60,395 nucleotides of DNA from Gemmatimonadota bacterium (GTDB taxonomy: Bacteria; Gemmatimonadota; Gemmatimonadetes; Longimicrobiales; Gaopeijiaceae). The stretch lies in NCBI GenBank assembly GCA_013002885.1, contig JABDLS010000049.1, positions 1 to 60,395 of the forward strand, read 5' to 3'. A program made the position numbers and the translations under genes. Below, in pieces: positions 34,418 to 44,024 of this stretch. The notes under the pieces were generated by a model, which was given only the letters and a program-made list of their open reading frames with translations, was not told the origin of the DNA and ran no database searches. Numbering within the stretch: the first letter of the stretch is position 1; each line of letters opens with the position of its first letter.

Positions 34418-36613
34418 TCAGACCCACCCGAGGTCGTCCTCGTCGAAGTGCTCGCGGCGTTCCACGTCCAGAACGCCCTTCACCCGCCCGATGGAACGCC
34501 GGACCTTTTCCAGGTGCGCCAGATCCCGGACCTCGACGACGAATTCACCGTGCATCCCACCCTCGGTGGTCCTCATGTCGGCATGGGAGATATCGGTGCC
34601 CGTGTCGGTGATGGCCTTGGCCACATCCGACAAGAGCCCCCGGCGATCGGTTCCCCTCATGAAGAGTTTCACGAAGAAGCGATCGCCTTTCTCCGCAGCC
34701 CATTCGATCTCGATTCGCCGCTCGGGATCTCGCGACAAAGCGAGGACGTTCGGGCAGTCCTTCCGGTGGATGGAGACTCCGCGGCCCCTGGTCACGTAGC
34801 CGATGACCGGGTCACCGGGCACGGGCTGACAGCACCGGGAGTAGCGAACCATCAGGTTGTCCATGCCCTGGATCCGGACGCCTCGTCCGGAGATCCTGAG
34901 CCGCTGAGCCAGCTTCGAGAGAGCGGATGGCTCCCGCTTCGCCACCTCGGCCGGGTCATGGTCGGCGTGGAACTGTTTGATCACCGCCGTGGGTCCGACG
35001 TCCCCTCGCCCCAGCGCCGCATAGACCTGCTCGAACTCGCGGTAGCCGAGGGCCACCGCCGCCTCCAGGAGTTCGTGTGGATCGGTCGGCAGAGCCAACT
35101 TGGCCTTCTTCAACTCCCGATCGAGCAGGTCGGTACCGAGCTTGAGCGCCGAGTCGAATTCTTCGCGCCGAATCCACTGCCGGATGCTCTGGCGGGCTCG
35201 CGACGTCTTCACGAAGGCCAGCCAATCTCGATTCGGCCGTTGCTTGGCATTCGTGAGGATCTCGACCGCGTCGCCGTTCCTGAGCTCCCGTGAGAGCGGC
35301 GCGATCCGCCCGTTGACCTTTGCGCCTGCGCAGTGGTGACCTACCTCCGTGTGAACCGAGTAGGCGAAATCGATCGGCGTCGCCCCCACCGGAAGGGCCT
35401 TCACGTCGCCGTCAGGGGTGAAAACGAAGATCTCGCCGCGAAAAAGGTCCATGCGGAGGAACTCCATGAATTCCTCCGGCTCGGCGGTGTCCTGCTGCCA
35501 CTCGAGAACCTGACGGAACCAGGTGAGCGCCTCATCGGCCTCGTTGGCACCATCCGTCCCGTCCTCCTTGTACCTCCAATGCGCCGCGATCCCGTACTCG
35601 GCCGTGCGATGCATCTCTTCTGTTCGAATCTGGATCTCGTACCGCCGGCCGCCCGGGCCGAACACGGTCGTGTGGAGTGACCGGTACATGTTCGACTTGG
35701 GTGTCGCCACGTAGTCGTGGAAGCGCTCCGGAATCGGCGTCCATAGGGAGTGGATCACCCCAAGGGCCGCGTAGCAGTCCTCCAGTGTTTCCGTGAGCAC
35801 CCTCATGGCCATGAGGTCGTAGATATCCTCGTACGGGCGGCCCTGCGTCTCGACTTTCCGGTGTATGGACCACAGATGCTTCGGCCGACCACTGACCTGG
35901 GCCTTCACACCGGCCTCGGCCAGAGCTTCCTCCAACGGCCGCTGCATCTCCAGGATCTCCCGCTCCCGCTCCTTACGGCGCTGTCGGATCTTCTTCCGGA
36001 GCACGTCGTGCTCCTCGGGCTCGAGGAACTTGAAAGCGAGATCCTCGAGCTCCCAACGGATGGCCGCCATCCCGAGGCGATGGGCCAATGGCGCGTAGAT
36101 CTCACGGGTCTCGAGAGCGATCCGTCGCCGCTTGTGATCGGGAAGATGCTCCAGCGTCCGCATGTTGTGGAGGCGGTCCGCCAGCTTGACGAGAATCACC
36201 CGCGCGTCGCTGGCCATGGAAAGGAGCATCTTCCGATAGTTCTCCACCTGCTGCTCGGTGGCCGACCGGAAGCGAACCTTCCCAAGCTTGGTGACGCCGT
36301 CGACAATGGCAGCGACGTTGGCCCCGAACCGGTCCTCGACATCACGGAGCGTGACCGCGGTATCCTCGATGGTGTCGTGGATCAGCGCCGCGACGATGGT
36401 GTCGGTGTCGAGGCGGAGTTGAGCGAGGATCGTGGCGACCTCGATGGTGTGGGAGACGTAATCGTCGCCGCTGGCACGGGTCTGTCCGGAGTGGGCTTCG
36501 ACGGCGAGGTCGTGGGCGCGACGGATGGCGTCGATGTCGAGGCGGTCGGAATAGCTCTCGAGAGCGCGCGCGAGGGGGCGCGGGAAGCCGCGGATGGTGC
36601 TTGTCTCTGTCAC
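34418..36613 (-). CDS. rel: Bifunctional (p)ppGpp synthetase/hydrolase (RelA/SpoT family)
   Basis: Controls the stringent response by making and degrading (p)ppGpp. The 731-residue protein has the HD hydrolase domain with intact metal ligands (SHTIEVATIL, ALIHDTIEDT), the synthetase domain (YEDIYDLMAMRVL, HDYVATPKSNMYRSLHTTV, EIQIRT), a TGS domain (VFTPDGDVKALPVGATPIDF) and a C-terminal ACT domain (MRGTDRRGLLSDVAKAI). Both active sites look complete, so it is probably bifunctional. GGAGG lies about 8 bases before the GTG start. Confidence 0.96.
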   Translation of the reverse strand: MTETSTIRGFPRPLARALESYSDRLDIDAIRRAHDLAVEAHSGQTRASGDDYVSHTIEVATILAQLRLDTDTIVAALIHDTIEDTAVTLRDVEDRFGANVAAIVDGVTKLGKVRFRSATEQQVENYRKMLLSMASDARVILVKLADRLHNMRTLEHLPDHKRRRIALETREIYAPLAHRLGMAAIRWELEDLAFKFLEPEEHDVLRKKIRQRRKEREREILEMQRPLEEALAEAGVKAQVSGRPKHLWSIHRKVETQGRPYEDIYDLMAMRVLTETLEDCYAALGVIHSLWTPIPERFHDYVATPKSNMYRSLHTTVFGPGGRRYEIQIRTEEMHRTAEYGIAAHWRYKEDGTDGANEADEALTWFRQVLEWQQDTAEPEEFMEFLRMDLFRGEIFVFTPDGDVKALPVGATPIDFAYSVHTEVGHHCAGAKVNGRIAPLSRELRNGDAVEILTNAKQRPNRDWLAFVKTSRARQSIRQWIRREEFDSALKLGTDLLDRELKKAKLALPTDPHELLEAAVALGYREFEQVYAALGRGDVGPTAVIKQFHADHDPAEVAKREPSALSKLAQRLRISGRGVRIQGMDNLMVRYSRCCQPVPGDPVIGYVTRGRGVSIHRKDCPNVLALSRDPERRIEIEWAAEKGDRFFVKLFMRGTDRRGLLSDVAKAITDTGTDISHADMRTTEGGMHGEFVVEVRDLAHLEKVRRSIGRVKGVLDVERREHFDEDDLGWV

Positions 36614-36634
36614 GGATGTCCCTCCGAAACCCGG

Positions 36635-37729
36635 CTACGCCCGACGATGACCCAGGAACGACTCGAAAGCATCAACAACACGGACCGAAGCCCTTCCGTC
36701 CCAGCCCTCCGGCGTTCGACCGGAAGCACCATGGCCCCAGGATCGCCCGAATGCTTCGAGGATGGCCTTCTTCGACCGGACTGGAACCAGGGTGTTCGTA
36801 CCCTCATCGACGGTGATCGGCCGTTCGGTACTATCCCGTAACGTGAGGCACGGCACGCCGAGCACAGTCGATTCCTCCTGGATGCCTCCCGAGTCGGTCA
36901 GGATCAACCCCGCGTCAGCTTGAAGCGCCAACATGTGTCGGTAGCCCAAAGGCTCAAGGGCTTGTACCCGCTGAAACTCGATCCCGAACGCGTCGAGGGC
37001 CTGTGCCGTTCGCGGATGAACGGGGAAGACGACGCGCACATCGCCGGCGATCTCCTCCAATGCGTCCACGATCTCCTGGAGCTGGCCACGTTCGTCGACG
37101 TTCGACGGCCGGTGAAGTGTCACAAGCGCATATTTGCCCGGCTCGAGGGCCGGGAAGGGCCGAGGAGCAGCCCGCACCTGCTCCAGGCTTCGGACCAGGG
37201 TATCGATCATCACGTTGCCAACGAAGTGGATCCGCTCCCTCGGAACTCCCTCGGCGAGCAGATTGGAGTCGCCGTCTCGACTGGGTGTCAGGCACAGGGC
37301 GGCGAGCGTGTCCGTGACGACCCGGTTCACCTCCTCGGGCATCGCGCGGTCCCCGCTCCGAAGTCCCGCCTCGACATGCGCCACCGGGATGTTGAGCTTC
37401 GCGGCGGCGAGCGTTGCCGCCAGGGTCGAGTTCACGTCACCGACGACCACGACCAGGTCCCAAGCCCCGTCCGAGAGGACCTCCTCGATCTGGGTCAGGA
37501 TCTGACCCGTCTGCCAACCGTGGGGGCCCGATCCGACACCCAGGTGGATATCGGGCTCACGAATACCGAGATCCTCGAAGAACGTCTGGGACATGTCAGC
37601 GTCGTAGTGCTGACCGGTGTGCAGTAGCACACTGTGTGCCCAACTCCGCTCATCGAGCTCTCTCAAGATCGGAGCGATCTTCATGAAGTTGGGCCGCGCG
37701 CCTACGACCAGGAGAATCTTGGAACGCAT
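36635..37729 (-). CDS. wecB: UDP-N-acetylglucosamine 2-epimerase (non-hydrolysing)
   Basis: Converts UDP-GlcNAc to UDP-ManNAc, the substrate for the WecC-type dehydrogenase encoded at 52784-54157. The 364-residue protein starts ILLVVGARPNFMKIAPIL and has HTGQHYDADMSQTFF, AHVEAGLRSGDRAMPEEVNR and LTDSGGIQEESTVLGVPCLT, all diagnostic. I chose the ATG at 37729 on family fit; the frame extends 41 more codons upstream across a palindrome. It is divergent from the methyltransferase gene. Confidence 0.96.
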   Translation of the reverse strand: MRSKILLVVGARPNFMKIAPILRELDERSWAHSVLLHTGQHYDADMSQTFFEDLGIREPDIHLGVGSGPHGWQTGQILTQIEEVLSDGAWDLVVVVGDVNSTLAATLAAAKLNIPVAHVEAGLRSGDRAMPEEVNRVVTDTLAALCLTPSRDGDSNLLAEGVPRERIHFVGNVMIDTLVRSLEQVRAAPRPFPALEPGKYALVTLHRPSNVDERGQLQEIVDALEEIAGDVRVVFPVHPRTAQALDAFGIEFQRVQALEPLGYRHMLALQADAGLILTDSGGIQEESTVLGVPCLTLRDSTERPITVDEGTNTLVPVRSKKAILEAFGRSWGHGASGRTPEGWDGRASVRVVDAFESFLGHRRA

Positions 37730-37789
37730 CGAATTGGGTGGGCTCAGATCCCGCAGGTCGGGCGAGTTGCTGACAATGGGAACGTCCGA

Positions 37790-37805
37790 CAAAGTAGCTA
37801 CTTTG
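37790..37805. promoter_or_regulatory. 16-bp perfect palindrome in a divergent intergenic region
   Basis: CAAAGTAGCTACTTTG is its own reverse complement and lies in the 152-base gap between the divergent wecB and methyltransferase genes, about 60 bases from wecB and 76 from the methyltransferase start. Its AT content contrasts with the GC-rich surroundings. A dimeric repressor or activator site controlling both genes is the simplest reading. I saw no second copy. Confidence 0.4.
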
Positions 37806-37881
37806 TTCCGGGTTCGGGCCCACCTCCCGATCGTGGGCCAACCGCGCTGCACACGCCAGTCACCGGAAATTCGAGCGCCGT

Positions 37882-38718
37882 ATGCCGACCAACCGAGAAG
37901 TCATCGACCTCCAGCGAGGTCACGACATCGTCCCTACGGAGGATTTCGTCTCCGTCGAGCAGTACTGCGTCTACCTCATGCACCTGAAGGCCTATGAGGT
38001 AGCGAGCGAGCTGGCTCACGGGGCGACGGTCCTGGATTGCGGGTGTAACAACGGCTACGGAACCGCACACCTCTCGTCGGTGGCGAAGCGGGTCGTAGGT
38101 GTCGATGTCTCGGACAGAGCGATCGAGGAAGCGCAGTCGAGGCACGGTGGAGAGAACAGGGATTTCCGAGTTGTCGATGGCTTGACCCTTCCGTTCGAGG
38201 ACGACTCGTTCGATCTCTCGGTGAGCTTCCAGGTCATCGAGCACGTTGGGGACTATGGTCCCTATTTGTCGGAGATTCGAAGGGTGCTGACGCCGGCCGG
38301 AATCGCTCTCTTTACGACACCCAACCGCCTCGTGAGACTCGATGCGGGCATGAAGCCGTGGAACTCCTTTCATGTGAGAGAGTTCTCGGCAGCGGAGCTA
38401 CGAGAGCTCCTGGAAGGGGTGTTCGAACAGGTCACGGTGAAGGGACTCATCGAAACGGTCCCGCCGCCCAGCGTCTACTCCGCCGAGTTGGGCCGAGTAA
38501 CTCGGGTGAAGAAAGAGAATCAGCGGTGGGCCGGGATCCGCCCCAAGTTGAGAGGCGCCTTTCCGTTCCTGGGTCGGCTGGGTCGAATGCTCAGAGGTCG
38601 GCGGCATTCCGCCGGGCTCTCGGTCGAGGAACGTGCCGCCTATTCCACCGATCAGGTCCACTACTCGGAGGAGGATCTCGGACGAGCCGTCGACTTGATG
38701 GCCATCTGTAAGGGGTAG
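37882..38718 (+). CDS. SAM-dependent methyltransferase
   Basis: A class I methyltransferase of 278 residues. Motif I is VLDCGCNNGYGTAHLSS (SAM-binding), followed by VVGVDVSDRAIEEAQ and LSVSFQVIEHVGDY; FTTPNRLVR is typical of small-molecule or polysaccharide methyltransferases. It is the first plus-strand gene of the cluster, ends two bases before wecG and lies among sugar genes, so methylation of a sugar, lipid carrier or polymer end is likely. The acceptor is unknown. Confidence 0.85.
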   Translation: MPTNREVIDLQRGHDIVPTEDFVSVEQYCVYLMHLKAYEVASELAHGATVLDCGCNNGYGTAHLSSVAKRVVGVDVSDRAIEEAQSRHGGENRDFRVVDGLTLPFEDDSFDLSVSFQVIEHVGDYGPYLSEIRRVLTPAGIALFTTPNRLVRLDAGMKPWNSFHVREFSAAELRELLEGVFEQVTVKGLIETVPPPSVYSAELGRVTRVKKENQRWAGIRPKLRGAFPFLGRLGRMLRGRRHSAGLSVEERAAYSTDQVHYSEEDLGRAVDLMAICKG

Positions 38719-38719
38719 C

Positions 38720-39451
38720 GTGGCTCATCCGCTTCCGTCGGCCGTCGAGGTAGGTGGCGTCCCCGTGACCCCTTTTTGCGGCGTGGGCGAAGCTGCTGAG
38801 AGCCTCTTGAGCGCCGCCGGTGGTGGTCGAGGCGGCTTCGCGCTCGCCATCAACGCCGAGAAGATCGTGCGGATCCGCTCGGAGCCCGAGTGGAGCAGGA
38901 TCGTTCAGGCGGCGACGACCTGCTATGCCGATGGCGCGCCCATCGCATGGACGCTGCGACGGCGTGGTGCCCCTCACGCGGTGCGCGTACCAGGCGTCGA
39001 GCTGTGGGAGGAGATCATGAAGCTTGCTGCCCTCCGCGGCCTCCCGGTATACCTGCTCGGGGGAAAGCCGGATGTCCTGGACGGTGTCCGAACGCGGCTC
39101 ACCCAGGAGTTCGGAGTCACGCTGGTCGGATCCCAGCACGGGTACTTCGACGCTTCCGGCGAAGTATTGGACGCGATCGTAGCCTCTGGAGCCCAGATCG
39201 TAACCGTCGCGATGGGAACGCCAGGTCAGGAGGAGTTCATTCTCCAGGCCCGGGAACGACACCCGAGCGCGCTATACATGGGCGTTGGAGGCACCTACGA
39301 TGTCTTCGTGGGAAGGGTTCCTCGGGCACCCGTCTGGTTTCGGGAGCGAGGATTGGAGTGGTTGTATCGACTGCTGAAACACCCGACTCGCTTCCGCAGA
39401 CAACTCAACTTGGTGCGCTACGCGCTACTCCACGCGAGAGGCGAGATCTGA
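38720..39451 (+). CDS. wecG: WecG/TagA/CpsF family glycosyltransferase
   Basis: Family members move N-acetylmannosamine or its uronic acid onto the lipid-linked GlcNAc made by a WecA-type enzyme. The 243-residue protein has the conserved AINAEKIVRI, ADGAPIAW, the loop RVPGVELWEEIMKLA, YLLGGKPDVLDG and the end VGGTYDVFVGRVPRAPVWFRERGLEWLYRLL (shown here as a description of the C-terminal signature region). With wecB, a WecC homologue and a WecA-like enzyme in the same window, a ManNAc(A)-GlcNAc lipid intermediate is a good hypothesis. Starts with GTG. The 3' end overlaps the convergent deacetylase gene by 27 bases. Confidence 0.9.
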   Translation: MAHPLPSAVEVGGVPVTPFCGVGEAAESLLSAAGGGRGGFALAINAEKIVRIRSEPEWSRIVQAATTCYADGAPIAWTLRRRGAPHAVRVPGVELWEEIMKLAALRGLPVYLLGGKPDVLDGVRTRLTQEFGVTLVGSQHGYFDASGEVLDAIVASGAQIVTVAMGTPGQEEFILQARERHPSALYMGVGGTYDVFVGRVPRAPVWFRERGLEWLYRLLKHPTRFRRQLNLVRYALLHARGEI

Positions 39452-40438
39452 GGTGGCTTCGCCAATGCTCTCCTCATACCAGGTACGGGTCGCGACGAAC
39501 CGATCTTGAGGATGTGCGGCCAAGAACGCGTCGAGCAGTGCCAGGGAGCGAGGCGTCTGGGCCTTCGGGTGGCCGATCGCCACCAATGGTCCCCGGCCGC
39601 GGGCTACGCGGCGGGCGGTGCGGAGAGTCATCGCCTTCGTGCCATCCAGTCCGACCGGAACGATCGAGGTTCGCGTCATCGCCCTCAGTAGCCGATCGCG
39701 GTCACCCGTCAGGGATCGCCCATCGCCGAAGGCACGATCCTCCGATCGCCGTGCCAGTCGCGATGCGGCGATGCGCCAGTAGAACGAAGGGCTGACCTTC
39801 ATCGCCGTGATAGGGAGTTCGACGAACCTCCCACCCCGAACCGGCTCGAGAGGGTCGCTCTCGAACCTCCACCAGGGCGCGACTGGAGATCCGGTGAAGT
39901 CATAGCCTCGACCGCGGGACATCGACCTGGCCCCCGGCACCACCGTGCTTTCTACCCGGATGCCCGAACGAAACAGCGCGTCCGCGAAATGAGCGAAGGG
40001 TTGGCAGCACCAACCTCCTGCGCGGTAAGCCACCGGCCGTTGACCGACCGCCGAGGACAGCGAGTCCGAGTAGGAGTGGACGATCCTGTCCGCTGCCTCG
40101 CTGGAGAAGTCGGCCAATCGATAGCGCGCGGGGTTCATCACCCATCGCGCACCCTCGAAGACCGCATCCTCCCAGTGAGGATGAACGTGAAGCTCGACGC
40201 CATGGCCACCTGCTCGCAGCCGCCGCAGTTGCGCCGTGACCTCGGTTCTCCCCCGCTCGTCCGCCCCAAGGCCCTGGCATCGCACCAGATAGCCCGCATC
40301 GACGTAGAAGGTCGCCTTCGCCCCATGCCGATCGAGCACATCGAGGATGCGTCTGGTCGGCTCCAACATGCACCGCTCCACCGATCCCGCATCCTCCCCG
40401 AAGAAGAGCTCGTAGTCGTACGTGAGCAGGACATCCAT
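39425..40438 (-). CDS. Polysaccharide deacetylase-like protein
   Basis: A 337-residue protein with NodB-fold features: an N-terminal LLTYDYELFFGEDAG (the first acidic motif), ATFYVDAGYLVR, and the His-x-x-x-His type HVHPHWED. Such enzymes remove acetyl groups from sugars, but a different hydrolase activity is possible. No signal peptide is seen, so it probably acts in the cytoplasm on a precursor. Its ATG shares a base with the sulfotransferase stop (TGATG). Confidence 0.75.
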   Translation of the reverse strand: MDVLLTYDYELFFGEDAGSVERCMLEPTRRILDVLDRHGAKATFYVDAGYLVRCQGLGADERGRTEVTAQLRRLRAGGHGVELHVHPHWEDAVFEGARWVMNPARYRLADFSSEAADRIVHSYSDSLSSAVGQRPVAYRAGGWCCQPFAHFADALFRSGIRVESTVVPGARSMSRGRGYDFTGSPVAPWWRFESDPLEPVRGGRFVELPITAMKVSPSFYWRIAASRLARRSEDRAFGDGRSLTGDRDRLLRAMTRTSIVPVGLDGTKAMTLRTARRVARGRGPLVAIGHPKAQTPRSLALLDAFLAAHPQDRFVATRTWYEESIGEATSDLASRVE

Positions 40439-41304
40439 CAAAGCCGATACCGGTTGACGATGTTCAATGGAAGCGTGGCAAGCCACACGAAAAACCGCGT
40501 GCTGCGTCCCATCGTCTTCGGCCACGTCACCTGGCGAGAGAACGATATCCTCGTCCTGGATCGCAGCCGGTTCCCACCGACGAGATGGCCTACCGCGACG
40601 TCTCTCCCCTGGCGGATCGCGTCGGAGGTAGGACTCAGATCCCTGTCGACGAAGCGACCCAGTCGTGCAAGCGTTTCTTCTGGGCGCTCCGCGAGATCTT
40701 CGAAGCGGACTTTCATCACTCGACCACGGAGTAGGGTCCGCGCCACGACCTCGGCGGTCAGATTCACCACGAGGTAGTAGAGCGTTGCGCTCAATGGCCC
40801 TCTACTCGTTTGCACCTTCTTCCCGAACGATTCCACGACGCCCCGCGGATCCCGGACCATGTAGAGGAATCGGAGATCCAGGGCTTCGACTCTCGAGAGC
40901 GCCAAGGCGCGTCCGATATACTTCGACGAGTCGACGACCAGATTGCGATCCTGCTCCAACGTCCGGAACACCGTCGTCTCACCGCGCTGATACTTGCTAT
41001 CCCGTGCGAACTTCCCCGAGACGAAATACCGCCAGATCATGCCATGCCGATGGAAGTGCTCAGCCCTTTCCGCGTAGGCCTCCTCACCTATGCACGAGAT
41101 GACTGCCGTGTATTCTCCCCATTTCGGACACTTGCTGAGTGGCATGCCACACCCGCAGTTCTCTCGACCTCGGACGTGATCCGGGAGTTGGTGTAGCTCG
41201 CCCGGTGCGACGACGTCCGGGGACGCCGCCAGGAGTGCAGCCATGACGGTCGTTCCGCTTCGGCCCGCGCCCATGATATAGAGCGCCGACGGCTCACGAC
41301 TCAT
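40438..41304 (-). CDS. Sulfotransferase
   Basis: Transfers a sulfuryl group from PAPS to an acceptor. The 288-residue protein has the 5'-phosphosulfate loop [14 protein letters not shown] (residues 12-25) and the 3'-phosphate region [13 protein letters not shown]. The acceptor is unknown; its place between a deacetylase and an acetyltransferase in a polysaccharide cluster suggests sugar sulfation. It carries a Cys-rich segment, [14 protein letters not shown], near residues 49-62. The C terminus ends in a hydrophobic helix ([16 protein letters not shown]), which could tether it to the membrane. Confidence 0.87.
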   Translation of the reverse strand: MSREPSALYIMGAGRSGTTVMAALLAASPDVVAPGELHQLPDHVRGRENCGCGMPLSKCPKWGEYTAVISCIGEEAYAERAEHFHRHGMIWRYFVSGKFARDSKYQRGETTVFRTLEQDRNLVVDSSKYIGRALALSRVEALDLRFLYMVRDPRGVVESFGKKVQTSRGPLSATLYYLVVNLTAEVVARTLLRGRVMKVRFEDLAERPEETLARLGRFVDRDLSPTSDAIRQGRDVAVGHLVGGNRLRSRTRISFSRQVTWPKTMGRSTRFFVWLATLPLNIVNRYRL

Positions 41305-41818
41305 TTCGAAACTTCAGCACTTTCGCTGGGTTTCCACCGACGACGGCCCAGTCGGGCACGTCCTTGGTAACGATGGCACCAGCCGCCACGACCGCGTGAT
41401 CTCCCACGGCCACGCCGGGGAGGATGACGACGTTCGCGCCGATCCAGACGTCGTCACCGATGATCGTCGGCTTACGGATCTTGCCCTGGAGTTGAATGGG
41501 GACGGTCAGATCGTCTGTGCGATGGTTCCGCGCGTAGATCTTGACGTCCGGACCCATGATGACATGTGATCCAATCGAGACGCCGCCGTGGATCAGAGAC
41601 CGTTGCCCGAGCTCGGAATGGTCCCCGACCGAGACGTTCATCGATACGTCCGCGTTGTGCTTTACCCGTAGGTCGCTCCCGCACTTCAGCAGGAACTGCT
41701 CGGCGAGTTTGCGTCTCAACCACGGGAAGAAGAGCCCATACGGCCGGTAGTCTTCGGGCGTGAATCGGAAGAAGGCGATATACCAGAAGTACACGAACAT
41801 CCGCCAAGCACGCTTCAT
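41294..41818 (-). CDS. Left-handed beta-helix acyltransferase (likely sugar O-acetyltransferase)
   Basis: The 174-residue protein has an N-terminal hydrophobic segment ([12 protein letters not shown]) and then hexapeptide repeats ([59 protein letters not shown]) that build a left-handed beta helix. Catalytic His in NHR and the C-terminal [12 protein letters not shown] match the family of sugar O-acetyltransferases. Its start overlaps the glycosyltransferase stop by four bases. Confidence 0.87.
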   Translation of the reverse strand: MKRAWRMFVYFWYIAFFRFTPEDYRPYGLFFPWLRRKLAEQFLLKCGSDLRVKHNADVSMNVSVGDHSELGQRSLIHGGVSIGSHVIMGPDVKIYARNHRTDDLTVPIQLQGKIRKPTIIGDDVWIGANVVILPGVAVGDHAVVAAGAIVTKDVPDWAVVGGNPAKVLKFRNES

Positions 41819-42834
41819 CTCCCGGCCTCGTAAACGTCCACGAGACGCGCACACACGGCGTCCAGGGCGTATTCAGGATTCAACCGGATCGCCCCTTCCG
41901 AAAGCTTCTGGTAGTCCTCGAAATCGAGATTCAGTGCGACCTCCATGACTGTCGCCAGAGCCTCCGCCGTCGAGGGACGGACGAGGAGCCCGTTCGCGTC
42001 TTCCGTGATCTGCTCGAGCATCCCGTCGACAGCGGTCGCCAACACGGGCACTCCGCAACTCATCGCCTCAGCCACTACGAGCCCGAATGCGTCCATTCTG
42101 GTAGGTAGTACGAGGAAGCGTGCACGGTTCATCTCACGAGCCACCTCCTCAGGAGGGAGGCTCGCACGATAGACCACGCCCTCCAGGTCGCCGAGATGGT
42201 CGGCAAACTCTCCCGACCCAACAACGCAGAGGGTCGGCTTCCCAGCGAGACTCCTGTAGGCCTCCATGAGCAAGTCGAACCCCTTCGTCCGGGTCAGGGA
42301 CCCTACGAAGATGAAGTCGTAGACGTCGTCCTCATCGGGCATTGGCCTGAAGATACGTCGGTCCACGCCAGCGGGGAGCACCAAATCGACCGGTCGACGG
42401 AGGAGTCGCGTGGCGTCTTCCGCCAGCGTCCGACCCACGGCGTGGAGTGTATCCACCCGCCGAACGAGAGCGGCATACAAGGCCCGCGCCACCCGCCGGT
42501 GTTCCAGCCTGCGGACGCCACTCCCGTGGACCGTCAGCACCAGCTTGGATCGTGGGTGCACCACGGCGTACAACCAGGCCGGGAACAGGAGTGGCGAGAG
42601 GAAGTGCACGTGCACAACGTCATAGCTACGAAGTAGCTGCGGCATGAAGCGTGCGAAGGCGCTCAGGTATTTCAGGACCGAACCCACCCGCCCGGTGAAC
42701 GTCCGCCGCATTGCGAAGACATGGGCATCGACTCCGAGGTTCGAAAGGCGTGCCACCTGATTGCGCACGAATACACCCGCGTACGGCTTTTCGTCGGAAG
42801 GGTAGGCATTGGACACGACGAGCAGGCGCAACAC
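41815..42834 (-). CDS. Family 4 glycosyltransferase
   Basis: A retaining GT-B enzyme of 339 residues adding a sugar to a growing chain. The N-terminal half has [20 protein letters not shown]; the C-terminal half has [19 protein letters not shown] and the donor-binding [20 protein letters not shown] with its conserved Glu. Donor and acceptor cannot be inferred. The GTG start shares one base with the TAG stop of the next gene (TAGTG). Confidence 0.9.
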   Translation of the reverse strand: MLRLLVVSNAYPSDEKPYAGVFVRNQVARLSNLGVDAHVFAMRRTFTGRVGSVLKYLSAFARFMPQLLRSYDVVHVHFLSPLLFPAWLYAVVHPRSKLVLTVHGSGVRRLEHRRVARALYAALVRRVDTLHAVGRTLAEDATRLLRRPVDLVLPAGVDRRIFRPMPDEDDVYDFIFVGSLTRTKGFDLLMEAYRSLAGKPTLCVVGSGEFADHLGDLEGVVYRASLPPEEVAREMNRARFLVLPTRMDAFGLVVAEAMSCGVPVLATAVDGMLEQITEDANGLLVRPSTAEALATVMEVALNLDFEDYQKLSEGAIRLNPEYALDAVCARLVDVYEAGR

Positions 42835-44024
42835 TACGCCTCCCGCACTCGCTCGAGGTTCCGGGCGAGGTAGACCCCGGCAAACGGTACGATCAGTGTC
42901 GACTGGACCACGTGGCCCGCGATCGTGAGGGTGACGAGTAAGATCGCCGATACGATGGCGAAGAAGGCATCGTCACGGCGCAGCAGAAACCGGCCCAGAA
43001 GAAGCCGGGGCAGCGTCGGGAACAGGAGGGCGATCCACGCGACGAAGAGAGCGAGTCCGAAGATCCCGAAAGCCTGGACCAGGTCGACGAGGTTGTTCTC
43101 GGCGGCGCCGCTCCAGCCCCTCCCTGTCACTAGAAGGGTGGGGTCATAGCTGATGGAGGATAGGTACTTCCGGATCTCTTCGAGCCTCTTGATCCCACCC
43201 AGGAGCGAAACCGACGTACCGTATTCAGCGGCGAGGAAAGTCCATCGATTCCAGGCGAGTTGGAACGTGGCCGCCACGAGTTCCCAGAAGCGCCACCCGA
43301 GCCCACCGACCACCAAGCACAGGGCCAGGAACTGGACCTTGCTCCGCCGGAAGACGAACAGCAAGCCCATGACGGCAGTCCCCCCAAGGGCGGCCCTGCT
43401 GAGGAGAGCGGTAGCCGAAAACACCATCGCGGCCAAAGATGCGGGCAGTCCGATGGTCGAATCCCGGTAAAAGACCATCAGGGCCGCCGTGCAGAAGAGG
43501 ATCGCAGCACTCACTTCGTTTCCCGCGTAGAAAAAGCCGGATCCCCCGATGGGAACGCCATCCTCGGTCAGGTACGTCGGAACACCCATACCCAGCCAAC
43601 TCAAGACCAAGTTGGCCACCAGTACCGCAGCGTTGATGGCCACGATGCGTCGACACCAGGGGTCATCGTGAGTCGTGTTCACGGCCAGCACTGCGGTCGC
43701 GGCCACCAGAGGCATGCTGAGCTTGACGACGATCTCCACGGTTCGGGGATCCAGCTCGCCCCGCAGTAGCAGCACCACAAGGCTGCTCGCGAACAGGGTC
43801 CCTACGGCAAGGGCCATCCGGGCGCCCGATGGCCGACGTAGCGAAGCCACGAGAAAGAGCAGGAAGAGAACGACCTTCACTGCTCGTGGGAGTACGGCCA
43901 ACCCCGAGCCGCGTGACGACAGGAATCCCTGGAGGCTGTCGAGGACGAGCCAGCTACTGAGGGCGACGTTTACCATGAGTCCGAGGAGTGGGACACCGAT
44001 CCACCTTCCCCCACGGGCTGTCAT
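42834..44024 (-). CDS. O-antigen polymerase/ligase-like membrane protein
   Basis: A 396-residue integral membrane protein with about ten helices and a large loop around residues 265-330 (RKYLSSISYDPTLLVTGRGWSGAAENNLVDLVQ). The loop bears GRGWSGAAENN, in the position of the conserved loop of Wzy polymerases and O-antigen ligases; which activity it has cannot be told. Placement between a flippase and a glycosyltransferase favours Wzy. The ATG overlaps the flippase stop by four bases. Confidence 0.75.
   Translation of the reverse strand: MTARGGRWIGVPLLGLMVNVALSSWLVLDSLQGFLSSRGSGLAVLPRAVKVVLFLLFLVASLRRPSGARMALAVGTLFASSLVVLLLRGELDPRTVEIVVKLSMPLVAATAVLAVNTTHDDPWCRRIVAINAAVLVANLVLSWLGMGVPTYLTEDGVPIGGSGFFYAGNEVSAAILFCTAALMVFYRDSTIGLPASLAAMVFSATALLSRAALGGTAVMGLLFVFRRSKVQFLALCLVVGGLGWRFWELVAATFQLAWNRWTFLAAEYGTSVSLLGGIKRLEEIRKYLSSISYDPTLLVTGRGWSGAAENNLVDLVQAFGIFGLALFVAWIALLFPTLPRLLLGRFLLRRDDAFFAIVSAILLVTLTIAGHVVQSTLIVPFAGVYLARNLERVREA

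Noticed and set aside
37798..38373. A minus-strand open frame opposite the methyltransferase
   Set aside because: The plus-strand frame has clear SAM-binding motifs; the minus-strand frame lacks any.
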